From the NCBI GenBank assembly GCA_004000515.1, contig CP034537.1:5594001-5658000 (forward strand): a DNA stretch of 64,000 nucleotides, in the 5' to 3' direction. This document shows positions 1 through 13,005 of this stretch, in pieces. The stretch is from Pseudomonas poae (GTDB lineage Bacteria; Pseudomonadota; Gammaproteobacteria; Pseudomonadales; Pseudomonadaceae). A program made the translations under genes and the position numbers. The notes beneath the pieces were generated by a model, which was given only the letters and a program-made list of their open reading frames with translations, searched no databases and was not told the origin of the DNA. Each line of letters starts with the position of its first letter. The stretch's first letter is position 1.

Positions 1-485
1 ACGTGGCGCGGGTGCAATGCGACGCCACCCACGCACCGCCCAATTGCACGCCACTTGAGCAACCGGTGCAGGCCACCCGGGCCAATGCCTTGCCACAGGA
101 CATGCAGGCGCTGAATGCGGCAGTACAGCAGACGTTTGCCCAGCAGACCCAAGGGCAATCGGTGTTCCAGTACTACAAACTGGTGAATGTGCTGTGGTCC
201 AAGACGCCCAACGCCCCCAACGAACCAGGGCCGGGGCCGAACGTGAAGACGCCGTTGTCCTATGGGCCGTACGTCAGCGATCAAAGCGTGCCCGTGGCCA
301 ACACCACCCTGGAAACCTACGTGCAGAACGACAACTGCAACGACTGCCACCAATACGCGGCCATTGCCGGTAAATCCAACCTGGCCTCGGACTTCTCGTT
401 CCTGTTCGGCAATGCCGATTCGGCGAAAAACACCCGCCTGATCAAGCGCATCGAAGGCTTCAAGACCCTCAAGGATGATCACTAA
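1..485 (+). CDS. C-terminal part of a cytochrome c-like protein (5' truncated)
   Basis: The reading frame is open to the left edge, so the real start lies outside the window. About 160 C-terminal residues are visible. A single CxxCH haem-attachment motif (CNDCH) lies about 49 residues before the stop, after an N/Q/P-rich stretch; no membrane segment is visible in this part. That fits the last haem-binding portion of an exported c-type cytochrome or related oxidoreductase, but one CxxCH alone does not define a family. It converges on the giant exoprotein gene, with a terminator hairpin between them. Calling it cytochrome-like is an inference; the exact function is unknown. Confidence 0.55.
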   Translation, partial: VARVQCDATHAPPNCTPLEQPVQATRANALPQDMQALNAAVQQTFAQQTQGQSVFQYYKLVNVLWSKTPNAPNEPGPGPNVKTPLSYGPYVSDQSVPVANTTLETYVQNDNCNDCHQYAAIAGKSNLASDFSFLFGNADSAKNTRLIKRIEGFKTLKDDH

Positions 486-512
486 AAAAGGGGCGATCAT
501 TGATCGCCCCAA
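481..512 (-). terminator. Rho-independent terminator of pdtA
   Basis: A perfect 21-nt palindrome (GGGGCGATCA/TGATCGCCCC arms, 490-510) is followed on the minus strand by six T residues. This places it as the terminator of the minus-strand exoprotein gene that ends at 543. On the plus strand the hairpin is followed by A residues, so it is a poor terminator for the cytochrome-like gene. Confidence 0.8.
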
Positions 513-542
513 AAGGTTACATCGAGAGGTCCTTCAAAAGTC

Positions 543-3500
543 CTACAGGCTGATTTGCTTGCGCTCCTCATCCGTCAACCGTGCTCGCGCCTGTTCACCC
601 AGCGGCCCGGCACCCAGCACTTGCACCGGGCTGTTGGGGTTGTAGCCCGAGGTTTTCTGGCCTTCCTGCGGGCTGCGCTCAACCGGCTCGCTGCCAAAGC
701 TCAACACTTCCACCGTGACAATCGAGGGGCGGCCTTGCTTGGCCGCTGCCTGTTGGCTGCGCGCCGCGTCTTCGGCTGCCTGAGACGCCGCTGCGCCCGC
801 AGCACTGGCCGAGCTCATGGCGCCGGTGTTGACGGCGGCTGTCACCGGCACCCCGGAAGACTTGCCCTGAGTCTGGATGTTCGCCGCGTTCACCACCCGC
901 AACGCGGCGATGTTGATGTTGCCCGACACCCGGATGCCCGCCTCGCCCGCATCGATGGTGCCCAACGGGGCGATCAGGTCGATGTCCCCCGCCGGCACTT
1001 CCGGAATCGGGTTCAACGTGGCGATCCCCGCGCCGGTGCTCGGCACCGATGGCGACAGGCTCACGTTGCCCCAGTTGTCATAGACCCGCTTGGGTGGCGT
1101 GTACACCACGGTGGTCTTGGAACCCCGCCCGGCGTTGATATCGCCCTCGGCGGTCCAGCCCATGATCGAGCCGCCAAAGGTGGTCATGATGCGGCTTTGG
1201 CCCAGCAGGATGCTGCCCAGGGAGTACAGCTGGATATCGCCTGCACCCTGGGTAATCACCCCGCCGTCGACGGTGGTGCCGCACCTTCGATACCGAAGGT
1301 CTGGCTGCCACCTGGGGTGAGCATCTGGATCGAGCCACCGAAGTTGGTGTGCACGCCCGCGCCGCCGAACATCGTGATGTCGCCTTTGTAGGTGATCGGG
1401 TTGCCCGCCACGTCGCGCTCGGGGAACAACGCTGCGATCGCCGCGCGGCCACGCAGGTAACTGCCCTGGCGCACACTGCCGTCCTGGTTGTACTCACGCC
1501 CCGCCGCCTTGAGTTCGGCGAAGTACACATCGCGGGCAAACACCCGTTGCTGCTCGGCAGGGAGTGCTGCGTAGTAGCCGCGAGCCTGTTCGGCGGTGCC
1601 GGCAAAACCGAAGCGCTCGGCGAGCCAGCTGACCAGTTCGTTTTCGTAAGTCTTGGCCACTTTGCCGCCCTGGATCGACTCACCCGGTTGCGCCAGGTTG
1701 GCAGGGTTCAGGTAAGCCTCGACGAAGCGCTGATAATCCGGGCCGTTGGGACCGACACCGGCTTGCATGACGATGCTTGCGCCGGGGCGGGTGTCGCCGG
1801 GTGCCACGGCACCCACGCTGTTCACGCCAACCTTGTCTTCCATCAGGATCGTGCGCCCCGCCGTCAACTCCAGGGTGCCTGGGCCTGCGACGTTGAAACT
1901 GCTATAGAGAATGTCGCGTCCGGCACTGACGACGGAAATATCCGTAGGGCCGTTATGCACGAACAGGTTGCCGGTGGTGGTATAGAAACCGGTGTTCCCG
2001 TCGCCGCCGCTGGCGCCACTGAGCAGGGTGCCGCTCCTGACGATATCGCGTCCGGCCAACATCCAGACCGGGCCCGCGCCCTCGTAATAGGTCTGCCTGT
2101 AGCGCGGATCGCTGGATGTCGTGATCGTGATCTGACGCCCACTGTTCACCCCAGCAGGTCACCGCTCAACGCATAGAACCGTGCAGGTTCCAAGTCATCG
2201 CCCACGCCAGGCTGGCGGTGTTGGCGCCGAAGGCGAACAGCGGATGGAGCCCCAAGCGCACCACGCTGCCATCGCTGGACACGTTGCCGCTGCCCACGAC
2301 AGGCCGCCCATCCGCCAGGAACCCCATGAAAGCCGGCTTCAAGATGGTTGCCAGGCTGGCCGGGGCCGCACCGGAGCGGCTGACGGTCAGGTCCCCCCGT
2401 AGATCGAATCCCCTGCCAACAATTCCAGTTGCCCATTGCTCGACGGCGCCAGCACCAGCGCTTTGACGGCGGGTACGTTGGCCCCGTCCTGCGCCGCCGC
2501 ACGTCCGTAATACAGGCTGCCACTGGCGGCGACCGCAGGGTGGCGGGATAGACCGCCGCCATATCGGTTTCCAGCGTCTGGGTCAGTGGCGTGAGGTTGC
2601 CCCCTGCGGAGAACAGGTCCACCGCCGTGCGGTCGGTCCACAGGCTGAACCAGTTTTGCGCAAACCCGTTCGCGAAGCCCGAAGCGTTCATTTGTGGCGC
2701 CCGCCCAGGGTCGGCCACCTCCTGCACCACCAGGTCGCCACGGGTCGCCAGGCTGAAGGTCGCATCCCCCGGCAGCAGGCTCATGCCGCCGCCCGGCAAG
2801 GCGGACGTCGAGCGCAATGGATCGTACGCACGCACCTCGCTGGGGCTCTGCTCTCGGTTCTGATTGCCATAACGCAAGGTCAGGCTGCCCAGCGCACCGC
2901 CGGTCAACTGCACATGCCCGCGCAGGTCCACCAACGCCCCATTGAGTTGGTCGATGGCGTACCCGGCGGCCGGGTTCACAACCCCCACCCGCAGGTTCAG
3001 GTCGCCACCGCCGGTCAGTTGTACGCTGCCGTCAGCCGCTACGCGCCCCGTACTGCCGACCGCCAAGACCAAGCCTTGGCTACGGGCGTTGACAGCGTTG
3101 TCGCTGCTGCGCACAGCGGTGAGGACACCCGCATTCCCGTCTACGTCGACATTCAGATTGCCACCGCCCAAGGTCCCAAAGCCGGTGAAACCCACCATCT
3201 GGTCGGTCTTGCCCGTTATGCCGGCGGCATAGGACCCGAAGTTGATCCACCAGGCAGTGGCTTGTGCCTGGCTGCCGGTCAATCCGTTGCCTTGGCGCCA
3301 CAGCCAGTTACCGACGTTGACGGAGTCATGGTCAAGATCATTGACCGGGCGCCCAACGCGTACGGATGCCGCACTGAGGGCGTTACCGCTAAGGTTTCCA
3401 CCCACTTTCAACAACAGGTTGCCGCCCCCATTCGGGTACCAGGCGCGATAGAGGCTTTCGGTTCCGCCATCAACCAGCTTCTCGTTGCCACCCGCCGCAT

Positions 3501-6500
3501 TGCTCAAGACCTTGCCATTGCTGCCCACGGCGCGCTTGAGGTTATACGGGTCATTGGCCGACGTGCCGGTGGACGAGCTACCGGCGGTGTACACGCCGAA
3601 CAACGACTCCATGCTCAAGTTACCCGCGGCCAACAGTTCCAGGTCTGCCGCGCCGGTGCGCACCACGCTGAAGCGGGTGCTGCCGCCTGACGCCAAGGCG
3701 TAGCCCCTTCGCCCGTAGCGCAGTAATCAGGAGGTCATCACACATGCCAAGGTACGCATCGTTTACAAAGTCAATCGGTTGGCCGGCCTTGCTGGCGTCG
3801 CCAAACCAGTCGATGGCTCCCACTTCGGTCCACACCACCGAGCCTTCGCCGGGCACCCCGAACATCCCGTAATGGCTGTCGGCAAGACGCAAGTTACCGG
3901 TGGATGGATGCGGCTGCAGCAGGCGGCTGTCTGCCGCCTGCGTATCGGCCCCGGCCACCAGGCGTATCGACCACGACTGCGAGCCCTCCTCCAGCATCTT
4001 CGCAACAGCCCAGTTTTGCCCTGGCGTCCGGCATCGGCGACACGCAGCGCTACCGACTCCACGCCGCCCGGCAGTTTGACGTTGGTACCCGACGGCAACA
4101 GCGCACCGCGTGGCAGGACTTTATCGCCGGCCAAGGTCAGGTTTGCAGCCAACGGCACGCCTTTGGGCCAGGTCATGCTATCGAAGCTGGCTCGGCTGCC
4201 CAGCAGCGTGCCAGCCTCCAGGACGGTGCCAGCGGCGAGCGTCTGGTTCTGGCTCAGCAACGTGCCGGCGGCAAACAAAAGCGTGCCGGATGCATCGTGG
4301 ATATCCGCCGCCAACACCGTCCCGGCCTGAAGCTCCAGGGTTTGAGTGAGCTTTGCCGCGACAGGCAAGCGGGTTCCCGCAGGCAGCGACAGGGCATTGG
4401 TCTGCACATCGAAATTCAGCGTGACACCGGCGGGGAACTGCGTGCCAGCTGCCAGGGTCACGCCGCTGCCCGGCACCACCACCGTGCCGCCGGTGTAGTC
4501 AATGCCGGCACGCAGTACCCAGCCATTGTCATCGTCAGTCTCAGCTGGCGTTGCAAAGCCGTCATTGATGCTGCCGTAGATATTCAAGTCGCCACCGGCG
4601 CGCAGGGTCAGGCTGCCGGCTTCGGTCAACTGCGGCGATTTGAGGCTGGCATAGCGGTAGCCGGACAGGTCCAGGTCGCCTTGCACCACCAGGTCGCCGT
4701 CCGGAGTCTTGCTGATGATTTCCACCCCAGGACGCACGTGTAACACGTCGCCGTAGGTCGCGTTGTTCAAGCCGGCGAGTTTGTTTTGCAGCAGGTTGTT
4801 GTTGCTCAGGACCGCCTCGATGAACTTGGTACTCAACTCATGCTTTTGTCCAGATAGGCCTTGTCGATCGCCTGGTAGGGGCGCCCGCTGGGTGTGTCGT
4901 CGGTTTTGGTGGGGCATCGTCGTAGCTGATCATGCCGTTGAGGGCGATGGAGCGTGCACCCTCGATCGTCAGTTGCCCGCGGGCGTCAATCGCGATGTCA
5001 TTGCTGGTGCCGTCCGGGTTGATAATCCGCGGGGCATTCAGCTCCAGGGTGCCACGGTTGCGCCCGTCATTGCCGGTGGCGTCGGTGCCGTGGCGCAGGT
5101 CGATACGCGCACCGTCGGTCAGGGTCAACAGGCCATTGCCGGAGCCCAGCACCACGATGGCGCGGTTGGGCGAGTCAATGATCTGGCCATAGCTGTCCAC
5201 GCGCAATTGCGTGCCGTGGGCATCGAGTACTGCGCTGCCGTCCAGGGTCAGGCCGTTCTTGGCGGCCAGGTTGATGTTGCCGACCCGCTGGCCGCTGGCG
5301 TCCACCCGACCGGTCACCCGCAGGCTGCCGTTGTCCACCGACACGTTGACGGTGTTGGCCTTGACGTCATTGCCGATGACCAGGTCGCCCTGCTTGAGCT
5401 GGAAGCTACGCGCACCGTACACCTGGCCAATGTTGAGACGCTGGTTGAGCGCCGCAAACTGCTCGGTGAGGGTACCGCTGGTGCCCAGGCGTTGGGCCTG
5501 GATCTCCACCGTGCCCGCCAGGTACGGCACACGCGTGCCGCCAGCATCGTAGTCACCGCTGCTGCCGGCGACGATCTTGCCCGCCAGGTCGACGACACCC
5601 GTCGCGCCATCCACCGCCACGGCGCGCAGCTTGCCCGCCTGGTTGTGCTGCGCCGACAGGTCGATGCTCGAACCGGCCGCCTGCAACACATTGCCCGCGC
5701 GGCTTTCCAGCAGCACTTCGCCGCCGGCGCTGTATTTGGTCAGGTCGTTAAAGGCAATGGCACGGCCGGCCACATCGATCAATGAGGTGTCGGTCAACAC
5801 CACGTCGCCCCGCGCGCCCAGCGTCACCTTACCGCTGGGCAATACCACGGCGCTGGCCAGGCGAATGCTGTCGCCTTGCAGTGAAAGCTCGGCGCCATAT
5901 CCCTCTGCCTTGCCCACCGGGCCACCCGAGGAACGAACGTCAATGACGCCACCGGCGGTGATGCGATTCACCGAGCCGGCCTCACCGGTCATCAGCGGCG
6001 TGACAATGTTCAGGTTGCCGCCACTGTAGACAAAGCCCTTGCGTGGATCGTAGGCGCCCTGGCTCTGGTACACCGACAAGCTGCCCTTGTGGTTGGTGGT
6101 AATGCGCTGGCTGGCATTCAAATTGACGTTGGCAAAGCCCAGTGCCAGGCGATCAAAGGATGCGGTTCTACTCGGCTGGGCAAAGTCCCCGTAACCGAAT
6201 TCGATGCGCTCGGCGTTGATATCAAGGCGCCCGCTACCGGTGCCAGCTGCGCCGGCGATCGCGGGAATAGGCCGCGCCTCGGCCCCCTGCCAGATCAGGT
6301 TGGCGGTGTGGATCGTCGCCACGTCATTGGCGCTGCCCGAACCATAGATCGCCGGAGTGGAGATCATCAGGTTGTTCAGCAAGGACTTGCCGGTCACCGC
6401 GTCGTAGGTGTCCAGGGTGGTGGTGCCGTAAAGTTGAAGCTGTCACGTGCGGACAGTTGCAGGGTTTCCAGCGCCGGGGCGCCGAACTGGGTGTCACCGC

Positions 6501-9500
6501 GCAGCAAGCGTTCAAGCAACTGCTGGCTGAGGGTCATGCCCGTTGGCAGGCGCTTGCCCGCCGCCGCCTCGGCCAAGGCTTCGGGGCTGCCAACGTTGAT
6601 GCTCGACACCCCACGTTCAGGTGACGGGTGCCGTAGCGCACTTCGTCGCCCATCTGCAGGCTGCTGTCGGTGAGCGCAACAATAGAGCCCTCGGAATACA
6701 AGGCGGTCTGCCCCGTGCAAGCTGCACTGTTACATACGCCCAGCTGGATGCCCGCACTGGCGTCAGGTTGCTGCGCACCGATCACGTTAAGCAAGCCGTT
6801 AGACACCGCCAACATGTTAGCCACGCTGTAGATGAAGCCGTCACGCGCGTCATAACTGGCCTTGCCACGGCCAATGGTATTGATCGAGGCACCCTGCTCG
6901 ACCACGATGTTACCGGTGGAGGTCAGCATCAGCACTTCCGGCGCTGCCAGGGTCGCACCCTCCCTCAAGATAATCGACCCGGTGCTGCCTTTGGTGGCAA
7001 GGATGTAGTTGCCGCCCTGACCATACCTGACCAGCGTCATCCCACCGATCACCAAACGTGAAGCGCCTAAGGCGTTAAGGCTTTCAGCGGCCACGCTGAC
7101 GCCCCTGAAATCGGCGCTGGCGCCCTTGCCCGCCGCCACGATCTCGATTCTGTTTCGGGAACCATCCGCGTTGATAAGGGCTACGGTGCCTCCGTAACCG
7201 CCATCAGCGGCCTCAAAGCGGCCGATACCCTGGAACGAAAACGCATCAACCCCCGCCCCCGGGCGCAACGCCAGTTGCAAGGTCTTGGCATCCACCGGCA
7301 GCAATGCGCGCGGTATACCGAGCTTGGCCGCATCGGCTACCGCGTACTGCGCGTAGCTCATTTCGTTGTACTGGGAGTAGCGGCGCAGGGTGTCAGCCGA
7401 CGTCAGGATGACTTGGCTGGCCGTGCTGTTGCTGATGCCGGTATTGGCGATGGACAGACGCCCCGCGGTGGACCATGAGCCATTGCGCATTTGCTGGGTT
7501 GCACCGAGGCTGCCCAGGCCTGCCAGGCCATTGATTTCCACGCGAAAAGCACCCGGCATCAGGGCATAGGTCGACGGCATCAGGGTATAGGTGCCCGCTG
7601 CCAGCCCCGGCACGCCCGCGCCAATGGTTATTTGCTGGCCGATCATCGGGTCCACCGCGCCGCCTTCCGGCGCGACGGGCGCATAGCCTGGCTGAACGCC
7701 CGGCACAATGGCATACACCGGGTTGGTAGCCAGCCCCGGCAGAATGAAGCCGCCGTTCACGCCAAACTGCACCAACGGGTTGTAGCGTGCATCGGTGGAA
7801 CCGCCGCGCCCGGAAATAAAACCGGCGCCGAGCAATTCGCCACCACCGGACAGGTCCACGGTAGCGTCAGGCTGCACGACCACTGACTGTCCACCCAGGG
7901 TCATCCCGACATTCAAGCTGCCGGCTTCGGTTGCGCCACCTTGTCCGATGAACGTCACCGTCTTGCCGTTGTACTTGTAGACCTGGCCGTCCACGGTGCC
8001 GCCATAAGGCAGCACCAGGCCCTTGCCACTCACCGAGGTCACGCTGCCCGGCAACAGTTCGACACGGCTAGAGCCCAGGTTGCCGATTTCGATCAGGCCC
8101 AACGGGGCGCGTACTACCACCCTGCTTGATGGTCGGGCCGCCCAATTGCAAGCGACCAAACGCCGAGTACGGGATGGCAGCGTTGCTGTCGCCCGTACGA
8201 GCGATGGTCAAGGTGCGCGTCGGGTCGTAGTTGAAACCCGTGTCATTGGAGGCATTGCCATTCAGATAGCCGGCCAGCACCCGGGCACCGACCTCCGTCG
8301 CCGGGTACAACTGCGCCGCGCGCAGGGTCATGTCACCCTGAGTCACCAATTGAGTACTGATCCCTGGGCAATCACGTCCGCACCGGCGCCAGCGAGGAAG
8401 CGCAAGTCACCCTGGCTCGTCAGTTGCACATCATCAAACCCGCGACGCTCCAGGCTGACCTGAGCGTTATTGGCTTGGGGCAGGTTGCTCTTGTTGCCAA
8501 ACAGCACGCTGCCGCGCACATCGATCAGGTTCGCGCTGGCGTTGAACTGCGCAGTGGTTGCCAGCTGAGACGGATTGGCCAGCACCGGAACCGCACGCAC
8601 GTAGGCTTCTTTGCCGGACTCTGCGGGGGCAAGGATGCCGGCCAACAACAGGTACGGCGCTGACAGGTTGACACGCGAATAGCTCGTCGCACCTTCACTG
8701 AGGTTATAGCTGGTGCTGTAAAGCCGCAGGCTTTGGCCCATGTTCAACGTCACATCACCGTCAAAACTGAGCAAACCGTTGCTGAGCAGGGCCAGGTTGT
8801 CAAAGCCCCGGCGGTGATCTGGTCCACGCCGAGGCGGCCATGGCCGTACTCAAGGCTGACGGCGGCGGGTCGGCATCGTCCGGCAATGCGCTGGCTTGAT
8901 GGGTTTGACTGAGGACCAGTTCACGCACCTTGAGCACGCGGTCGTTCACCGCGTTTTGGCGTAATACGGGCTTTCCAGCGCCAGCGACAAGCTGCCGCCC
9001 GCCGCGCCCGCGCCACCGGCCCGGGCCACAAAGCTGCCGTCCAGATACAAACCGTTGTTGGACGCAAAGCTGATGCTACCGCCATTGCTGGCCACCGCCA
9101 CCCGGCCCTGGCCTGGAACATCAAGCACCGCCTGGGTACCGGACGCGTCTAACCGCGCGCCCTCGCGCACCACCACAAACACATCGCCGGCCTTGGCAAT
9201 GCCAGTGGCCAGGTCGATCTGGCCGCCGATGCTGATCGTGCCGCCGTTGCTGACCCGACCATAAATATCGCCACGGTTGTTCACCGCCGTGATCGCTCGC
9301 GATGCGACATCGATCAGCGCGTTTTCGCCCACCAGATCGAGCGATCATGGCCAATGGCATTGGGCTGTTCCCACGTCTGCTGTGACACCGTCAGGCCACC
9401 CAGGCTGACACTGCCACCCCAGGCATTCAGGGTGCCGTTCAAGGTCAGCTGGCCGACGCTGCGCAGGCTGATACCCTGGCCGGGATCGACATTGATCACG

Positions 9501-12500
9501 GCACCGTTGCCGACGGTCAAGGCGGTGGTTGCCAGGTGTGCCGCGGTGGAGTCCTTGGAGCCGGCCGTCAGGGTCAGGCTGGCGCCACGGCGCTGGCTCA
9601 ACACGCCTTGCACGGGGTTTTTCCTGGTAGAGCGCCGGCGTCCAGCGCTCAAGGGCCGAGGCCGGGTCGCTGCCGCTGGGCGTAGCCAACGTCTGCTCAC
9701 CCAGGTGCAAGACCGGCACGGTGACGTCCACCTGCGTGCCGTCCGTGACCAACAGCCCCTCATTACCGGTGATGTCGTAGGCCGAAAAGCCCTTGTTGAA
9801 GAAGTCGCCGGCCAGTTGCAACGTGCCGGTACCCGGCGCCGTGGCGCTGTCGCCGATCTGTACCTTGCGCGCCTGCAGGGCCAGGATGCCGCCACCGCTG
9901 ACGCCATAACCGCGAACCTCGCCGTCCATGGCCAATGAACCCTGCGCCGCCAGGGTCACGTCGCCGCCCTTGCCGCCGCTGAGCTTGCCATCCACACCCA
10001 AGGTGGCGCCCGAAGAGGCGTCCACCACGCTGCCGGTCGCCAGGTTCACATCGCCGGTGCTGCGCAGCGACACCTTGCCGCCGTTCACATACGCCACGCC
10101 GTCGCGATTGTTCGGGTCGAGCACCAGGTTGTTCCAACGCCCGGTGGCATCCAGCTTGACGCCTGCTGCCACATCGACCCGCCCGCTACCAGGCACGATC
10201 ACATCCCCTACGGTGTTACCCGAGTTGAGATTGATCTGATTAAGGATGTTGCCCGCGTTGATACTGCCGCCGTGGGCCGTGAGGTTCGCGTTGATAGCGA
10301 CCCCTGGCCCGAACAGGGTGATATCCCCACCATCCGCCACGCTCAGTGCGCCGTTAACCGTAATCTGCTGCTTGGCGCCGACCTTGATTGCGCCCAGCTG
10401 GAAGCCGCTGAGTTGGTCGCTGTCGAGTACCAGCTTGCCCTGGCGATCCGCCGGCAGCGCCGTGGTGAGGTCCAGGCCTTCGGCGATCTTTTGGATATTG
10501 CTGTCGATCAGCACATTGTCAGCGGTGCCGTTCAGGGCATAGCGCAGGGTACCGGTGGTCTTGTTGTAGATCGGTGTGTACTGGCCAATGATCAACTGCG
10601 CGCGCTGGGCCATCGCCTTCTGCGACTGTTGGTAACCGTCAAGGTTGATATTCGGCGCCTGGGTCTGGCGGTCCCCTTGAAACACATCGCTGATCACCTG
10701 GCCTTCCAGCACTGCGCTGCTCGTGCCGACTACCAACTTGCCTGCATCGCGACCCACCGTGTAGCCCGACTCATAGCGACGCTGCTGAGCGACCAACGGA
10801 TTGTAGAAATACTCGGTCTGACCCCAGCGTGCGCTGGTGGATTCATAGCCCTTGTAGATGCCCGAATACAGAATGTCGCCCGGCGCGCGACAGCTCATAC
10901 AACCGGCCATCCGGCCCTTTGAGCCAGGTTTGCTGGATATAACCGCCCTGCACATCCACGGTGCCACCCGACAGGTTGATGTGCGCGCCCTGCTGGGTCA
11001 CCACGTCCTTGCCGGTGAAGGTCACGGTGCCGCCCTGGGCCATCCATTCGCCCACCGAATGACCTTGAGTGCCCAGGTATCCACCCACTTCCAGCAAACC
11101 GCCGGCGGTGTACCAGCGGTCCGTCGCGTAGCCATTGGTGCCTGCCGGGACGAACACCAGCTCACGCAGGTCAACCCACACGTCGTTGTTGATCAGTTGC
11201 CCACTGTCGCGGTTGATCGGCGCATCACGCTGTTCGTTGCCCTGCACGTTGATCTTGATGTTGTTGGCTTCCATCGACACCTTGACGCCGATGGCGCCCG
11301 ACACGTCGATCATTGCGCCATCACGCACCAGGCTGCGCCCAGCGGCGCTGACGGCAACCTGGCCACCGGTGGCCAAGGTAATCGAGCCTTTCTGGAAGTC
11401 CACGGTGCCGCCGCTGACGATCTCGATGCGCGACTGATCGGTACGGTCGGCCACGCCACTCAAATTGTTGAAGGCCCCGTGATCAGAGGGTTACCCAAGC
11501 CATCAAACTGAGTCAGGCCGTTGTTTTTTTGGCTGTCGAGCGCGGTGCTGCCACTGCTGTCCAGCAGGATGGCGGTGGTGCTGCCCTCCCCAGGGTCACG
11601 CTGCCGGTGGTGTCGGTGGCGGAGTTGAGCAGGTGAATGGTGCCGCGAGTGTCCACCGAGGTACTGGCCAGGGCCACGCCGTTCTGCAGCACTTGATGAC
11701 CGGTCAGGGTGATGTCGCCGGTAGAAGCCATGATCAGGCCGCTGTTGGTGACCTTGCCGGCAGTGCTGCCAGCCTTGAGGGTGGTGGCCACTTCATTGCC
11801 ACGGGTGGTGGAGCGGTCGTTGCCGCTCGTACCGACGCCCTTGCGGATGTAGAAGCTGTCGCCAGCCGCTAGGGTGGTCTGGCCCTTGGCAGTAATGATG
11901 GTGCCGGCGTTCTCTACCTCGGAACCCAGCAACAGGGCGTAACCACCGGAGTCTGTGGAGGTGGCCGGGCTGTGGGTCTGGATCAACGCGCCGCGTTGCA
12001 CCTCGACCTGCCCGCCGCATCGGTAAGGTTGGCTGGGTGCCGGTGGCATCCACGTAAATGCCGCGCTGGGTGAACTGCTCATCGGTGATGTTCGCGGCGG
12101 CGGCCACCAGGTTGCGCACGTTGACCTGGCTGGTGCCGCTGAACACCACGCCGTTGCGGTTCATGATCATCACCGTGCCGGCGCCGTTGATCTGGCCCTG
12201 GATCTCACTCGGCCGTGCATTGGGATCGTTGACGCGGTTGAGCACAGCCCAGTTGGACTGCTGCTGGAAGTCCACGGTGGTGTTGCGCCCGACGTTGAAG
12301 GTTTCCCAGTTGAGAATCGCCTTGTCGGCGGTCTGCTCGATGGTCACCGTGGTCTTGCCACCGGATTGAGTCTGCGTCGGGTTCTTGGCGTTGGTCCAGC
12401 CTTGGGTGAGGCTGTTATCGACTTGCAGGCCACCCTTGCCGAGGCCATCGGGAACGTTCGACACCTGGCCGAACGCCGCTTGCCGTCCCGCCGCCTGCGC

Positions 12501-12797
12501 CGCCTGCTGGGCGGCAATCGCCGCGACGCTGGTGTTGAGCGTGCTAATTGAACGCGCCAACTGCTGGTTGACCCGTGCCTGCTCGTTCAACGAAGGAATC
12601 CCCGGCACCTGCCCGCCGTTCACGCGTGCCGCCGTGGTCGCTTGAGACGCACCTTTCTCGGCAAACCAGCCGGCACTGAACGCCGTGGCGGCATGGGCGT
12701 TACCCGCCACCATCAACAAGGCGATGGCCTGCGCCAGGGGCTTGAGGCGCAACACGGTCTGGGCTTTGCGGTTTACCGTTGGTTTGCAGCGGACCAT
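543..12797 (-). CDS. pdtA: Giant two-partner-secretion exoprotein, filamentous-haemagglutinin type (PdtA-like), with about 20 frameshifts
   Basis: One coding sequence of about 4,085 codons spread over three frames. The ATG at 12797 follows an AAGGAA ribosome site. Residues 1-36 form a long signal sequence ending AGNAHA. Residues ~130-260 are the TPS haemagglutinin-activity domain, with NWETFNVG and an NRV-PSEIQG-NRNGVVFSG block. The rest is G/S/T/N/V-rich repeats typical of a secreted beta-helix adhesin. Such proteins cross the outer membrane through a TpsB/PdtB partner, which is absent from this window. Frame changes lie near 12020, 11590, 11470, 10890, 9620, 9330, 8800-8950, 8345, 8140, 6600, 6435, 4840-4885, 4000, 3700, 2530, 2395, 2190, 2148 and 1256. 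Several are runs one base short (GGGGG read as GGGG at 1256 and 2148). Position beside the DING and hxc genes matches P. aeruginosa pdtA, which is phosphate-regulated. A true pseudogene is possible but less likely than sequence error. Confidence 0.85.
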
Positions 12798-12899
12798 CTG
12801 GAAATTCCTTGTTTGTTATCGCACATGTGTCATCGCACAGCGGGCAAGACACGCTCACGTATGAGGGTTAGGCGGTTGGCGCAAGGCACGACTGAACTT

Positions 12900-12917
12900 C
12901 TGTCATGCAAAGTTCAT
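12900..12917 (+). promoter_or_regulatory. Pho-box-like sequence upstream of pdtA
   Basis: CTGTCATGCAAAGTTCAT has one perfect CTGTCAT half-site and, at the correct 11-nt period, a second half matching 4 of 7. It lies 103 nt upstream of the pdtA start, but reads in the direction opposite to pdtA, which weakens the case. PhoB control is expected from family knowledge; this site is inference. Confidence 0.35.
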
Positions 12918-12942
12918 ATAGGGCTGGTAATGGCGGGCGCAA

Positions 12943-12977
12943 ACGCAAAATCAGCAACGGCACAGGCCGTTGCTGAT
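12943..12977 (-). terminator. Rho-independent terminator of the DING-protein gene
   Basis: An 11-bp stem (ATCAGCAACGG at 12950-12960 pairs with CCGTTGCTGAT at 12967-12977) with a 6-nt loop is followed on the minus strand by TTTTGCGTTT. It lies 29 nt past the stop codon of the DING gene and separates it from pdtA. Confidence 0.75.
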
Positions 12978-13005
12978 CTGGTGTTGCGCGGCGGTCAGGC
13001 GTCGA

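Noticed and set aside
543-12797. Treating the pdtA fragments as separate genes or as a decayed pseudogene
   Set aside because: Consecutive fragments join in all three frames without loss of repeat structure, and the breaks checked are single-base run-length errors like those in housekeeping-type genes of the window.
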